Assembly (NCBI GenBank): GCA_910587935.1
Contig: CAJUNP010000012.1
Location: forward strand, 9,660 to 70,907
Origin: an uncultured Lachnospiraceae bacterium
GTDB lineage: Bacteria > Bacillota > Clostridia > Lachnospirales > Lachnospiraceae
DNA length: 61,248 bases
Direction of reading: 5' to 3'
The notes under the pieces are model-generated. The model was given only the letters and a program-made list of their open reading frames with translations, did no database searches and was not told the origin of the DNA. Position 1 is the first letter of the stretch, and every line of letters starts with the position of its first letter. The translations under genes were made by a program, and so were the position numbers. Below, piece by piece: positions 51,141 through 59,993 of this stretch.

Positions 51141-52058
51141 ATGGGCACCGCAAAACGTTTAGCCCGCTCTTTTGAAAATGTTCCCGCGCTCCCCATAACC
51201 TGCGCATCCCGCTATGTTCTTTTCAGCGACTGCCACAGGGGGCGCGGAAACTCTAATGATAATTTTCTAAAAAACCAGCATTTGTATTTTGCGGCGTTGA
51301 AACATTACTATCAGACAGGTTTCACCTATATCGAACTGGGAGACGGAGACGAACTTTGGGAAAACCGATGTTTAAAACAGATCATAGAAATACACAACGA
51401 CGTATACTGGCTTTTCACCCGTTTTTATCAAACCGGACGCCTTTATATGCTTTACGGCAATCACGATATGGTAAAAAAGTATGAAAAATATCGAAAAAAC
51501 GCATGCTCGGAGTATTTTTGCGCATTTACCCAAAATATGCAGCCTTTGTTTCCCGATATGCCTTATTATTCCGGTTTGATTTTAAAGGACTGTCAGGGGA
51601 ATCATGACCTTTACCTGACTCACGGCCACCAGGCCGATCCCCTGAATTCCGTATTTTGGAAACTGGCAAGGTTTCTGGTGCGCTATGTATGGAATCCTCT
51701 GGAACATTTCGGCGTACTTGACCCCACAAGCGCCGCCAAAAATTACACATTAAAAGATAAAACGGAGCAGCGTTTAAGTCACTGGGCAAAGCAGGAAAAC
51801 AAAGTGTTAATTACCGGTCATACACACCGCCCAAGACTTGGGGCGGACCACGGTCCTTATTTCAATACCGGCAGCTGCGTTCATCCCGGCAGTATCACAT
51901 GCATTGAAATCACCCGGCGGACTCTGACCCTTGTAAAATGGACTTTAAATACTCGCAGGGATCAGTCTCTCTATGTGGCGAGAGAACCGCTTTCGGAACC
52001 GCTCCCGCTTGATAACATCCGTTTTGACACTACCGATACGGACTTTGACGGAAATTAA
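51141..52058 (+). CDS. Calcineurin-like metallophosphoesterase
   Basis: This 305-residue enzyme shows the metal-binding motifs in order: FSDCHRGRG near residue 28 (DxH), ELGDGDELWE near 64 (GDxxD), YGNHDM near 101 (GNHD), LTHGHQAD near 155, and ITGHTHRPRLG near 221 (GHTH). It is cytoplasmic. The substrate is unknown; a cluster with DUF4474 suggests an envelope or nucleotide role but this is inference. A strong bidirectional terminator follows. Confidence 0.9.
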   Translation: MGTAKRLARSFENVPALPITCASRYVLFSDCHRGRGNSNDNFLKNQHLYFAALKHYYQTGFTYIELGDGDELWENRCLKQIIEIHNDVYWLFTRFYQTGRLYMLYGNHDMVKKYEKYRKNACSEYFCAFTQNMQPLFPDMPYYSGLILKDCQGNHDLYLTHGHQADPLNSVFWKLARFLVRYVWNPLEHFGVLDPTSAAKNYTLKDKTEQRLSHWAKQENKVLITGHTHRPRLGADHGPYFNTGSCVHPGSITCIEITRRTLTLVKWTLNTRRDQSLYVAREPLSEPLPLDNIRFDTTDTDFDGN

Positions 52059-52064
52059 AAATAA

Positions 52065-52101
52065 CCCCGGAATTGCGCTTATTTAACGCGCAATTCCGGG
52101 G
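52065..52101. terminator. Bidirectional terminator
   Basis: CCCCGGAATTGCGC and GCGCAATTCCGGGG form a perfect 14-bp stem around a 9-base loop, between the converging metallophosphoesterase and SEC-C genes. There is only a short A/T tract beside it, but the stem is very strong. Confidence 0.75.
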
Positions 52102-52124
52102 TATTGCCCATATGACAATTATCT

Positions 52125-52637
52125 TTATGACGCCTTGTTTTTACCACAGCATTTTTTATACTTTTTACCGCTTCCGCAGGGACAGGGATCATTGGGATAT
52201 ATTTTATCTCCCTTTACAACGGTAGTGGAAGACTTCTGCTCTTTATACAGTTCTTTTCTCTTTTCTTCGTCAAAAATCGCATTCCACTCTTCCAGATTAT
52301 AAAGCCAGTCCGCACCGGCCGCCACCATATTCTTATAAAGCAGCTCTTTATCAAAGCCTAACTGTACTCTGGTATCGGCTTCCATGGTGTCGATGGGGTT
52401 CTTCTCTTTTAAGCTGTCATTAATACCGTCCAGAAAACCGGTCATGGTCATCAGGGTAACGTCAAACTTATCGGCAAGCTCGTCCACTGTGCCTTCCACA
52501 ACTTCGTCAGGATTCTGCAGAAGCTGTGCATAAATCTCCTTTTCCTCCTGGAAATAAGCCGTCCACAATCTTTGAAGGTCTCCCTTATTGGCGGTCTCTG
52601 AGTACGCTACGTCTCTCCATTCTTTTAATAATGCCAT
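52125..52637 (-). CDS. SEC-C motif protein
   Basis: This 170-residue protein has a helical N-terminal domain (ETANKGDLQRLWTAYFQEEK) and a C-terminal SEC-C zinc-binding motif PNDPCPCGSGKKYKKCCGKN, as at the end of SecA. Function of such stand-alone proteins is unclear; they may bind ribosomes or nucleic acid. It is monocistronic or in line with the HAD gene 93 bases upstream. Confidence 0.88.
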   Translation of the reverse strand: MALLKEWRDVAYSETANKGDLQRLWTAYFQEEKEIYAQLLQNPDEVVEGTVDELADKFDVTLMTMTGFLDGINDSLKEKNPIDTMEADTRVQLGFDKELLYKNMVAAGADWLYNLEEWNAIFDEEKRKELYKEQKSSTTVVKGDKIYPNDPCPCGSGKKYKKCCGKNKAS

Positions 52638-52730
52638 AGTCTGCTAACCTCAATTTCTTTCTGAATCTTGTAGTTCATATCTTACGAAGGATAGTATATA
52701 ACAGAATCCATAAGAAGTCCAGCAAAAATA

Positions 52731-53342
52731 CTATTGCTTTGCTTCCGCTAACAGCGCCTCTAATTCACCGTATGCCTGCTCCTGATTTTGATACAGAATT
52801 GTATGGATGCCAAACTCTTTGGCAGCGTCCAGATTTTTAGCCGTATCATCCAGAAACACGCACTCCTGCGGGATCAGCTGAAAACGTTCGAGCAGTAATG
52901 CATAAATTTCGGGCTGGGGCTTGATCAGACCTTCCTTCCATGAAAGTATTCCTCCGTCCGTATAAGGGAGGAAATCAAGCGCCTCGGCGCACTCCACCTG
53001 GACCTTATGGGAAAAATTCGACAGATATAATACCTGATACCCTCTTTCCTTCAGTTCTTTTATCCAGGGAATCGCCTTATCTCTCGGCGTTACCATGCCT
53101 TTTGTATCTTTCAGGGATTCCCGCAGCTCGGTCTCAATCTCAGGATCGTTTTCTACAAATCTTTCAATAATTTCTTCATCCGTCAAAAGTCCTCTGTCAT
53201 ATTCGCACCAGTCGCTGCTTTCCACCGTAGCCTTACCGATACGTTTAAGAAGCTCGTCATCATATCCCAGTTCATAAAAAAATTCCTTCCACCGGAAATC
53301 AGCCAATACATTTCCAATGTCAAAAATAATCGTCCGAATCAT
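52731..53342 (-). CDS. HAD-superfamily phosphatase (YihX-like)
   Basis: In this 203-residue protein, motif I is IFDIGNVLADF with the second Asp replaced by Asn, as in the YihX/epoxide-hydrolase-N-like subgroup; motif II is YLSNFSHK near 110, motif III K in SWKEGLIKPQPEIY near 139, and motif IV FLDDTAKNLDAA near 167. Sugar phosphates are the usual substrates of the group. It lies 16 bases upstream-to-downstream from the LysR gene in one direction and may share its transcript. Confidence 0.88.
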   Translation of the reverse strand: MIRTIIFDIGNVLADFRWKEFFYELGYDDELLKRIGKATVESSDWCEYDRGLLTDEEIIERFVENDPEIETELRESLKDTKGMVTPRDKAIPWIKELKERGYQVLYLSNFSHKVQVECAEALDFLPYTDGGILSWKEGLIKPQPEIYALLLERFQLIPQECVFLDDTAKNLDAAKEFGIHTILYQNQEQAYGELEALLAEAKQ

Positions 53343-53357
53343 AATTTTTTCCTCTTT

Positions 53358-54260
53358 CTAAAAATAATCTGGCGCCTGTGTGTCAATAATCTGCAGCAAA
53401 TTAGCTGCCGCCGCCGATAAACCGCCCTTTTCCCCCGTTACAATACAGAATTTCCGTTTGGGAATCATTTTATTAAAACGCAGTTCAAACAGTCTTCCGC
53501 TTTCCAGCTCCGCCTGTGCGAACTCACGCATTACACTTCCGACTCCAAGGTTCCGCAGCGTAAACTGAACGATCATATCACTGGTGGCAAGTTCAAACTC
53601 CGGGTGGATTCTCACCCCGTTTTCCTGTAAAAATCCATCCATATAATTTCTGGTACTGGTATTGCCCTCCAGACAGATCAAAGGCAGCTTTTCCAACTCC
53701 GAAAAGTCCAGCATCCGGTTCTTATACTGTATAAACCTTCTTCCGGCCACAAAGGTATCCTGAATTGCTTTCACTTCTCTGATACGGATTCCTTCCTGTT
53801 CCGGAAAAGGCGTACTGACCACGCCGAAATCTATCCTGTCTTCCTGCAGAAAACGAAGCGTCTCCGGTGTGGGCGCGTTGGAAACCTTCACTTTAATTTG
53901 CGGATAGCTTTCATGGAAACGCTCCAAAAAGGGAAGCAGAAAAAACTGAAGCGTCATATCGCTGGCTCCGATGTGCACTTCCCCCAGTTCCAAATTCAGC
54001 ATCTGACGCAGCTTCCGCTCTCCTGTCTCCAGCTGCTCATAACCTTTTTCCACATAAGAAAAAAGCAGTTCTCCCTCTCTGGTCAACCGCACGCCTCTGG
54101 AGGTCCGCACAAACAAAGCGGTCCCCACGGCCCCTTCCAGCTGTTTCACAGCCTGGCTGACCGCAGGCTGCGAAATTGCAAGCTCTCTGGCAGCAAGCGT
54201 AATGCTTTGCAGCCTGGCCGCATAGTAAAATACCTTATAAGCTTCCAGATTATTGATCAT
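53358..54260 (-). CDS. LysR-family transcriptional regulator
   Basis: The 300-residue protein has an N-terminal winged helix-turn-helix (LEAYKVFYYAARLQSITLAA and ISQPAVSQAVKQLEGAVGT) and a LysR substrate-binding domain (GEVHIGASDMTLQFFLLPF). ATG at 54260 was chosen since GAGGG precedes it; ATG at 54272 adds four residues. It overlaps the small membrane protein gene upstream by 11 bases. The target is unknown; the HAD phosphatase follows. Confidence 0.9.
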   Translation of the reverse strand: MINNLEAYKVFYYAARLQSITLAARELAISQPAVSQAVKQLEGAVGTALFVRTSRGVRLTREGELLFSYVEKGYEQLETGERKLRQMLNLELGEVHIGASDMTLQFFLLPFLERFHESYPQIKVKVSNAPTPETLRFLQEDRIDFGVVSTPFPEQEGIRIREVKAIQDTFVAGRRFIQYKNRMLDFSELEKLPLICLEGNTSTRNYMDGFLQENGVRIHPEFELATSDMIVQFTLRNLGVGSVMREFAQAELESGRLFELRFNKMIPKRKFCIVTGEKGGLSAAAANLLQIIDTQAPDYF

Positions 54261-54480
54261 CTCTGCCCTCATCGGTATCCCTGCCGGTCAGGCGGCGGAA
54301 TAGCCATGTATAAACCCACAGGAATATGGGAACGCCAACCGTGGCTACAAGACATGCCCGAAACAACGTCCCTGATCCGTCAAAATCAAAAATTGCCGCT
54401 ATCAGAGTTATCACATAAAGCAGTACTAAAAGAACAACACCGGTAATTGCCGCAATTCTTCTGGCTTTCATTTTTTTCAT
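54250..54480 (-). CDS. Small membrane protein of unknown function
   Basis: This protein of about 76 residues has two hydrophobic helices (about residues 7-30 and 38-58) and a charged tail (RRLTGRDTDEGRDDQ). ATG at 54480 is preceded by GGAG at seven bases; the longer frame to 54501 has no site. Its end overlaps the LysR start, so it is the first gene of that transcript. Confidence 0.7.
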   Translation of the reverse strand: MKKMKARRIAAITGVVLLVLLYVITLIAAIFDFDGSGTLFRACLVATVGVPIFLWVYTWLFRRLTGRDTDEGRDDQ

Positions 54481-54600
54481 GTTTCGTCTCCATGCTGCCA
54501 ACAGCCCGCAAATTTAGGCGTCAGCACAATATTTTCTTCCGCATCCATTATATAATTTCTGTCTGCGGAAGTCAAATTGTCTGTGTAAGCAAACTCACAC

Positions 54601-54630
54601 TTGACGATTCCTTAAAGCATGATATATAAT
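54601..54630 (+). promoter_or_regulatory. Promoter of tRNA-Gly
   Basis: TTGACG (54601-54606) and TATAAT (54625-54630), 18-base spacer, place the start of transcription about 20 bases before the tRNA. Confidence 0.75.
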
Positions 54631-54655
54631 GTAGTAACATTCATAAAAGTTTTGT

Positions 54656-54726
54656 GCAGATATAGTTCATCGGTAGAACGCCAGCTTCCCAAGCTGGAGA
54701 GACGGGTTCGATTCCCGCTATCTGCT
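54656..54726 (+). tRNA. tRNA-Gly (anticodon CCC)
   Basis: A complete cloverleaf is visible: acceptor GCAGATA with TATCTGC, D stem GTTC/GAAC, anticodon stem CCAGC/GCTGG with loop TTCCCAA, and T arm CGGG-TTCGATT-CCCG. The anticodon is CCC, reading GGG glycine codons. One A-C mismatch lies at the base of the T stem. CCA is not encoded. A run of seven T follows directly and would serve with the tRNA fold as terminator. Confidence 0.93.
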
Positions 54727-54753
54727 TTTTTTGTTGGTTAGTAATAAGAAAAT

Positions 54754-54791
54754 GTAAAACCTGCTGTCCTTATTAATTCAACAGGTTTTAC
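54754..54791 (-). terminator. Terminator after the solute-binding lipoprotein gene
   Basis: GTAAAACCTG and CAGGTTTTAC form a perfect 10-bp stem, about 40 bases past the lipoprotein gene stop; on the minus strand a T-rich stretch (ATTTTCTT) follows. Confidence 0.65.
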
Positions 54792-54828
54792 ACCGTTACG
54801 TGTCTATAGCTGTATGCATCATTTTGTA

Positions 54829-57210
54829 TCAGTCATCCATCTCGTTTAAATATAACTGTGCCCTATTATTTACAACAGCCAGCACTTGCGTTGCCGTTTT
54901 CCCTTCTGACCGGAAATCCCGCACTTCTTCTCCCACAATCGTAAATAATTGATTTGCCTTATCTCCCATTGGTCTGGCTGATTCTGAAAGTTCTCTTAAG
55001 CCTTGTATAGTCTCTTCCGACAAAGACACCAATGCATATTGCAGACCGTTACTTGTATATACCGTTTCCAAATCCTCTTCTTCCTTAAGGGACCGGTATA
55101 CCTGTTCCATCGCACTGTTTCTTACCGGAAAACCTGTAGCTGATCCCTGTAAAATTCTGGCGGCCAAATCCTCCTGTACGTCTTCTGACACCAAAAAGCG
55201 GATAAAAGCGGCTGCACCTTCCACATTTGCACTTCCCTGATTTACAGCCAGCCCGAAAACACTAAGAACATGCCCGCTTTCTCCGTTTTCTGCCGGAAAT
55301 CCAATATACACTTCCTTGTTCTGAAACATGGCTGCGGCAGCCCGCATGTCATCCGGACGCATCAAATACATAATTGCTGCTGCGGCTTTCCCTTCCGATG
55401 CAGACAGATATGCGTTCTCTTTTGTTCCTTCCGTATCTGCATACCGGTCAGCAAACAAAAGAAGCTCCTCCGCCTCTCCGGAATCCAGGTGACAGATACG
55501 ATTCTGCCAGTCTATTAATTGGCTGTTCGCTTCTGACTGAAGGCCTAAGTAAAAAAATAACTCGTCGGTCTCCATTCCCGCTATGAAACAGTCTGCATCA
55601 CTGTTTTCCATACATTTCACAGCCTCCTGAAGCGTCCATTGTTCTCTGCCGTTTACAAAATCCTGATTTGTAACCAATGTAGTTATGGTATATTTATAGG
55701 GCGCCGCATAACGCCTGTTTTCTATTACACCTGACTGCCATGCGGAAGCTAACATATCCTCCTCATAATCTGTAAAATATTCTGTAATGTCTGCTAAAAA
55801 ACCTGCACGCACTCCATCATCTATCCCAATGACAGATCCCTCCGTTAAAATATCGGGTCCCTTTCCCGCCGCAAGTTCAGCCCGTATTCGATTCCGGAAA
55901 TCCTCAAAATCCTCCCCCTCATCCGGCATACGGAATACTATTTCATATTTTTCATTTTGCTGATTAAACATAGCTGCCGCCTGTTCTTCATATGCCTCAG
56001 GAACGGTAACGGCCCACTCCAGTGTTTCTTTCTGTTTTGCCGATTTTGCATCCTCTTTCTTTTCTTCATGCATCTTCCAGATCTGCCAGCTTTCATCGCT
56101 GCAGGCAACCAAAAGAACATGGGAACCATCTTCCTTTGCCCAGGCTCCCTGTATGCCATTTTCCGCATGCATATACTTAAGAGGCTTACGTGCATTGTAC
56201 ATTTTATCATAATAAGCCGCATCCTGTGAGAAATCGTATAAAAGATCCATAGTTCCCTCTTTCAAGGAAAATTCTGAAATATACTCGCTTCCGTATAAGT
56301 ACCCTTTCTCTTCTGTAATAAAACAGAGGATGTCTCCTTGACTGGCATGTATATCCATAGATGTCAAAAACACTTGCTTTCCATCACGGGAAGCGATTTG
56401 AATACCGCTGTATCTTCGTCCTGATATTGCCGGATCATAGGACGCTTCGGCAGGATAACTCATATATATTATTCCGTTCCGTTCGTTTTCTGCAACAGTC
56501 GTACCATAATACCCCTCTTCCCGTTCCAGTTTGCCGCTTATTGTATTATCCGTACCTATATTAATACACTTATTATCATCCCATACCCAAATATCCCCTT
56601 CTTTTCCTCTCCACCAATGAGGATATTTTTCTGAATCTTCCGTCATCAGAAAACTGCTGTCTATTTCACTGACCGCCGTCCCTGTTTTTTCGTTCCATGT
56701 TCCTATATATGTGCCGTTTCTTCCTTCCAACAAAACCGCAAAACCGTTTTCTGTCATAAGGCTGGAAAAGTAAGTCCATGGTTCGCAAAGCTCCCCGTCC
56801 AGCCAGTCTTCCGGCGCAATAAAAGTGTTTATCCATTCTGTGTAAGGCGCTTCCAATTTCTGTACGCAATGTCCTTTAAAATATTCTTCTTCCGATACAG
56901 ATTCATCGCTGTTAATAAAAGTAACCGCCCTATAGACAGTTTCTTTAACAAGAAACCACTCGTCTGTAAATATTTCTGCTCCCTGGGGAATTAACTCCTT
57001 TAACGCAGCATCTTCATCCGGCAGCGCCAATTCGTCGATCACCCATTTTTTTTCCTCCGGCAGAGTTTCCGGTATTTCTGTCTTCACATCGTCTTCCTTC
57101 ACTACGTCATCATGCCGGCTGTCCTGCTGTGCAATTTGCTCCTGACGATTCTGCCCGCAGGCTGACAAAAACAGACCCAACATGATAATGATGACCAGAC
57201 TTCTCTTCAT
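54829..57210 (-). CDS. Large solute-binding lipoprotein with extra N-terminal domain
   Basis: The 793-residue protein starts with a lipoprotein signal: MKRSLVIIIMLGLFLSACGQ, lipobox LSAC with Cys at 18. Residues about 60-390 form an unusual domain with repeated W-containing strands (WWRGKEGDIWVWDDNKCIN) like a beta-propeller. From about residue 395 on there is a family 1 extracellular solute-binding fold (LEWAVTVPEAYEEQAAAMFN, ELAAGKGPDILTEGSV). Sugars are the usual ligand. No ABC permease or ATPase genes are beside it, so it is an orphan, possibly a sensor or a scaffold. Length is about double the family norm. Confidence 0.8.
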   Translation of the reverse strand: MKRSLVIIIMLGLFLSACGQNRQEQIAQQDSRHDDVVKEDDVKTEIPETLPEEKKWVIDELALPDEDAALKELIPQGAEIFTDEWFLVKETVYRAVTFINSDESVSEEEYFKGHCVQKLEAPYTEWINTFIAPEDWLDGELCEPWTYFSSLMTENGFAVLLEGRNGTYIGTWNEKTGTAVSEIDSSFLMTEDSEKYPHWWRGKEGDIWVWDDNKCINIGTDNTISGKLEREEGYYGTTVAENERNGIIYMSYPAEASYDPAISGRRYSGIQIASRDGKQVFLTSMDIHASQGDILCFITEEKGYLYGSEYISEFSLKEGTMDLLYDFSQDAAYYDKMYNARKPLKYMHAENGIQGAWAKEDGSHVLLVACSDESWQIWKMHEEKKEDAKSAKQKETLEWAVTVPEAYEEQAAAMFNQQNEKYEIVFRMPDEGEDFEDFRNRIRAELAAGKGPDILTEGSVIGIDDGVRAGFLADITEYFTDYEEDMLASAWQSGVIENRRYAAPYKYTITTLVTNQDFVNGREQWTLQEAVKCMENSDADCFIAGMETDELFFYLGLQSEANSQLIDWQNRICHLDSGEAEELLLFADRYADTEGTKENAYLSASEGKAAAAIMYLMRPDDMRAAAAMFQNKEVYIGFPAENGESGHVLSVFGLAVNQGSANVEGAAAFIRFLVSEDVQEDLAARILQGSATGFPVRNSAMEQVYRSLKEEEDLETVYTSNGLQYALVSLSEETIQGLRELSESARPMGDKANQLFTIVGEEVRDFRSEGKTATQVLAVVNNRAQLYLNEMDD

Positions 57211-57234
57211 AATATACTCCTCCCATACTATGTA

Positions 57235-57266
57235 AAGGATGTCAGGTGTTCAACCCTGGCATCCTT
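57235..57266 (-). terminator. Imperfect hairpin after the small secreted protein gene
   Basis: AAGGATGTCAGG and CCTGGCATCCTT pair with one wobble or mismatch around an 8-base loop. It lies 10 bases after the small secreted protein gene stop. The T-tract (TTTACATAG) is short, so termination may be partial, with read-through into the lipoprotein gene. Confidence 0.55.
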
Positions 57267-57276
57267 ATTTCTGCAG

Positions 57277-57558
57277 CTATTGAACTGTATGTGTTTCTCC
57301 GTTAAAATCACTTCCCGTTGAAAGAACCGCACCACATTTTGTGCAAACTATCTTATAATCCTTAAATTTCTGTTCCACTTTACATTTTTTACCTGCATGC
57401 GTATGCTCATAAGTATTGGTGTGTGATCCGGTATTTATTTTTACGCCCTGATGAGTATAACAATTTCCATTTGCAGAGGCCTGCGTCGTTAGTACGCTTC
57501 CGCAAAATGTAATTCCCAACAAAATCAAGGCAATATATTTTTTAATATTTTTCTTCAT
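57277..57558 (-). CDS. Small secreted His/Cys-rich protein
   Basis: This 93-residue protein has a clear signal peptide (MKKNIKKYIALILLGITF, cleavage near TTQASA-NG). The mature part of about 65 residues carries histidines (CYTHQGVK, NTYEHTHAGKK) and a CxxC pair (VCTKCGAV) and ends in GETHTVQ. It could bind a metal ion such as zinc. I do not recognise a family. It lies 66 bases upstream of the lipoprotein gene on the same strand, so the two may be co-transcribed. Confidence 0.6.
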   Translation of the reverse strand: MKKNIKKYIALILLGITFCGSVLTTQASANGNCYTHQGVKINTGSHTNTYEHTHAGKKCKVEQKFKDYKIVCTKCGAVLSTGSDFNGETHTVQ

Positions 57559-58150
57559 AGTATTTTGTTATATAATGATGCATTAATGGTAAATACATCA
57601 ACTGCTCCTTTCTTTTATCATATAATAGCCATAAATAACACCCTGAGAAAGTCAAATCCCGTTCATAGGACGTTTGACTCATTAGAACAAAGTTGGAAAT
57701 TTCTGTGTAATCACTACTTTGAATCTCTTTTTCATCCCAATAATTAACCGACTATATTTCAAGCAGTTACGGAAACGCAGAATACTCATAGGTTCCAAAC
57801 TTATAAGATCTGATTGAAATTCAAACAACCTTACCCTCTCTTGACAAGGGGCGTGTATGCCCTTGTCAAGAGAGGGTAAACGTTGTATATAGAATACCGG
57901 AAAATTCCATCTATGATTAGTATACAAAAATATTAATTCTTCACTCAAATCTAACTGTCTGGTTAAGCTTATAACAGAGTATTTAGTTTATTTCTACTTA
58001 TATTTTATTAACGTTCAAATCCATTTATGACTTATAGTGTCCAACGGAATCACTTCCTTTTCCTTATATTTTTACCCTATGCCATCCAACTTTGATAATT
58101 ATATATTATAATATAAGAATATTTTAGTCAATATTTTTTTTACATATACT
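57559..58150. other. Gene-poor AT-rich stretch of about 590 bases
   Basis: No convincing gene is found. One minus-strand open frame (57,682-57,948, 88 codons) runs through the palindrome described separately and lacks a ribosome site, so it is not called. The stretch is more AT-rich than its surroundings. It separates the lipoprotein genes from the IbrB/IbrA-like pair and may be a scar of past insertion. Confidence 0.5.
57831..57879. repeat. Perfect 20-bp palindrome with 9-base loop
   Basis: TTACCCTCTCTTGACAAGGG (57831-57850) has an exact inverted copy at 57860-57879. There is no T-tract on either side, so it is not a classic terminator. It could be a terminus-like remnant of a small transposable element, a repeated extragenic palindrome, or a structured RNA. 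Confidence 0.85.
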
Positions 58151-58672
58151 TTATTCTTCGTCCACCGGTTTCCATGCCTTTCCAAATCGCGTATCCTTAA
58201 ATAAAGTCATTAATCCGGTAATCTGTTTTAACCGCAGAATTTCGTCTTTATCCATTCCCAGATGTTTAGCGATCCAGGCGTCGCTTCTGCCTATCTCGCT
58301 CAATTCCTTAATAATATTGCTCATAAGATCCACATCGTGAGAACCTCTTGCGCGGTTATGCCGGATTGTACTCGCCATACGATGATCAATCCCTTTGTTT
58401 ATTACCGAAACCGGAAGCATGCCTTTCTCCCGCTCATAAATGTCTTTATGCTCCAAAATAACCCGGTATCTGTGAAAACCGTCCACAATCACATATTTGT
58501 CCGAATCCATATCGTAAAAACAGACAATAGGCATTGTATAACCGTCTTCCTTAATGCTCTCGTAAAGCAGCTGCATTTCCGGCGGCGCTACCGCATTGGG
58601 ATTATAGTCATTGGCAACAATTTTTTCCACCGGTACAGATTTCACTTCGTATACGGGACTTTTATATTCCAT
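58151..58672 (-). CDS. ParB-fold protein, IbrB-like
   Basis: This 173-residue protein has the ParB/Srx N-terminal domain: VEKIVANDYNPNAVAPPE, IVDGFHRYRVILEHKDI with the DGxHR motif near residue 67, and a short helix-turn-helix-like C-terminus (SDAWIAKHLGMDKDEILRLK). It overlaps the PAPS-reductase-like gene by 11 bases. The combination is the IbrB/IbrA pair known from Escherichia coli prophage-linked regulators. The pair probably works as one unit of unknown biochemistry. Confidence 0.8.
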   Translation of the reverse strand: MEYKSPVYEVKSVPVEKIVANDYNPNAVAPPEMQLLYESIKEDGYTMPIVCFYDMDSDKYVIVDGFHRYRVILEHKDIYEREKGMLPVSVINKGIDHRMASTIRHNRARGSHDVDLMSNIIKELSEIGRSDAWIAKHLGMDKDEILRLKQITGLMTLFKDTRFGKAWKPVDEE

Positions 58673-59993
58673 ATTTTATTTCCTCCAGACTTTTGTATTT
58701 CTTTTTCATATAATCGATTTTGATTTGGTCTTCTTTCTGAATACCGAATCCCATGGAGCGGCAGTTATGATCATTTTTCAGGATACAGTAACACATGCGT
58801 TTCCATGACGGTATATCTCTGCAAGTTTTGATATTATCCGTGTGATCGGGGATTTTTCCTAAAAAAATAATTCTTGACTTGCGGTCTATTGTGTAATTGG
58901 ATACTCCGTTCCTTTGAATCCGGTATCCTTTATCCGACAGCTCCTGAATGGTTTCTTCCGAAAGTCCGCCGCCGGTGTCATGCCAGAATCGAATGGAGGA
59001 ATTAAATTTTTTTACATAATTATTCCGGATTCTGGCGGGAAGCGTATCCAACAGGAAATATGTATAAGACTTCCATGTATGCCCTGGCGGCAGGGACAGT
59101 TTCCGATATCCCATTGCTTTCGTCCTGCCGTAAATAGACGTAAAATTAGCGCCGTTTACACGTCCCACAAGCTTCGCCCACGTACCCGGCTCCAAAACCC
59201 GGTATAAATTCAATGAATCCGTAGCCCAGTCGTTAAAGGGCGACGCAACACGCATCTGGCTCGGTTTCAGTCCAGCCTTATAATACATATCATACAAACG
59301 ATTGTAAGAATACCCGAATTTAAAATAGGCCGTCCACACATCGGAGGTAGTCCAGTCATATAATGGCGAAGCCGTCCAGATGTTTTTGTACTGCCCCGTA
59401 ATCCAGCATTGTTCTTTATATCCGTATTTTTTATTTACAAAGCCGCTGTACCTTTGCAGCGATTCCGCCGCGCGCAGTCCTAAAAGACAAACCGTTTTTC
59501 CGTCTCCGTGAATCTCCCCATACCATTTCCCAAACTGTTTTGCCAGATTTTCCTGAGGCATGCGGTATTTATACAAATAAAAAGGATTATTCGACTGATT
59601 GATCACATAGGCTTTATCCGGCATGGAACGAATCCAGATTTCTTCTTTTTTATCATCCCACGGATACCAGTACATCTGATAATTGCTTAACGCCGTACGC
59701 ACCGCCATAGGAAGACAGACCCAGTAAGGCTCAATATGCGGCAGGTATTCCTCAAAGGTTTTTTCCACATATTCGGTCGTCATCTGATACTGTGCTTCAA
59801 AATCCTGATGAAACACACCGATCGTTTTCTGATAATCATGTTTTTTATTGTATTCCATGACAAGATGAAGCAAAAGGCCGCTGTCCTTGCCTCCGCTGAA
59901 GGAAACGTAAATATTATCAAATTCCTGAAAAATAAAATCCATTCTTGTCTGGAACGCATCGTAAACGCTTTGTTCCAAATATTCTCTTTTCAT
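58662..59993 (-). CDS. PAPS-reductase-like PP-loop protein, IbrA-like
   Basis: The 443-residue protein has a PP-loop ATP pyrophosphatase motif YVSFSGGKDSGLLLHLV near residue 29-45, with a following FHQDFEAQYQMTTEY strand-helix, and CLLGLRAAESLQRYSGF, as in phosphoadenosine phosphosulfate reductase-fold proteins. The C-terminal part (about 270-443) is an added domain, DUF3440-like, with PPGHTWKSYTYFLLDTLP. IbrA-type proteins pair with a ParB-fold partner, here the next gene. The true substrate is unknown; a nucleotide or tRNA modification or a DNA-linked role is possible. Confidence 0.82.
   Translation of the reverse strand: MKREYLEQSVYDAFQTRMDFIFQEFDNIYVSFSGGKDSGLLLHLVMEYNKKHDYQKTIGVFHQDFEAQYQMTTEYVEKTFEEYLPHIEPYWVCLPMAVRTALSNYQMYWYPWDDKKEEIWIRSMPDKAYVINQSNNPFYLYKYRMPQENLAKQFGKWYGEIHGDGKTVCLLGLRAAESLQRYSGFVNKKYGYKEQCWITGQYKNIWTASPLYDWTTSDVWTAYFKFGYSYNRLYDMYYKAGLKPSQMRVASPFNDWATDSLNLYRVLEPGTWAKLVGRVNGANFTSIYGRTKAMGYRKLSLPPGHTWKSYTYFLLDTLPARIRNNYVKKFNSSIRFWHDTGGGLSEETIQELSDKGYRIQRNGVSNYTIDRKSRIIFLGKIPDHTDNIKTCRDIPSWKRMCYCILKNDHNCRSMGFGIQKEDQIKIDYMKKKYKSLEEIKYGI

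Noticed and set aside
57682..57948. Minus-strand open frame of 88 codons in the AT-rich gap
   Set aside because: It crosses the 20-bp palindrome, has no ribosome site and no recognisable domain; kept only as part of the gap description.
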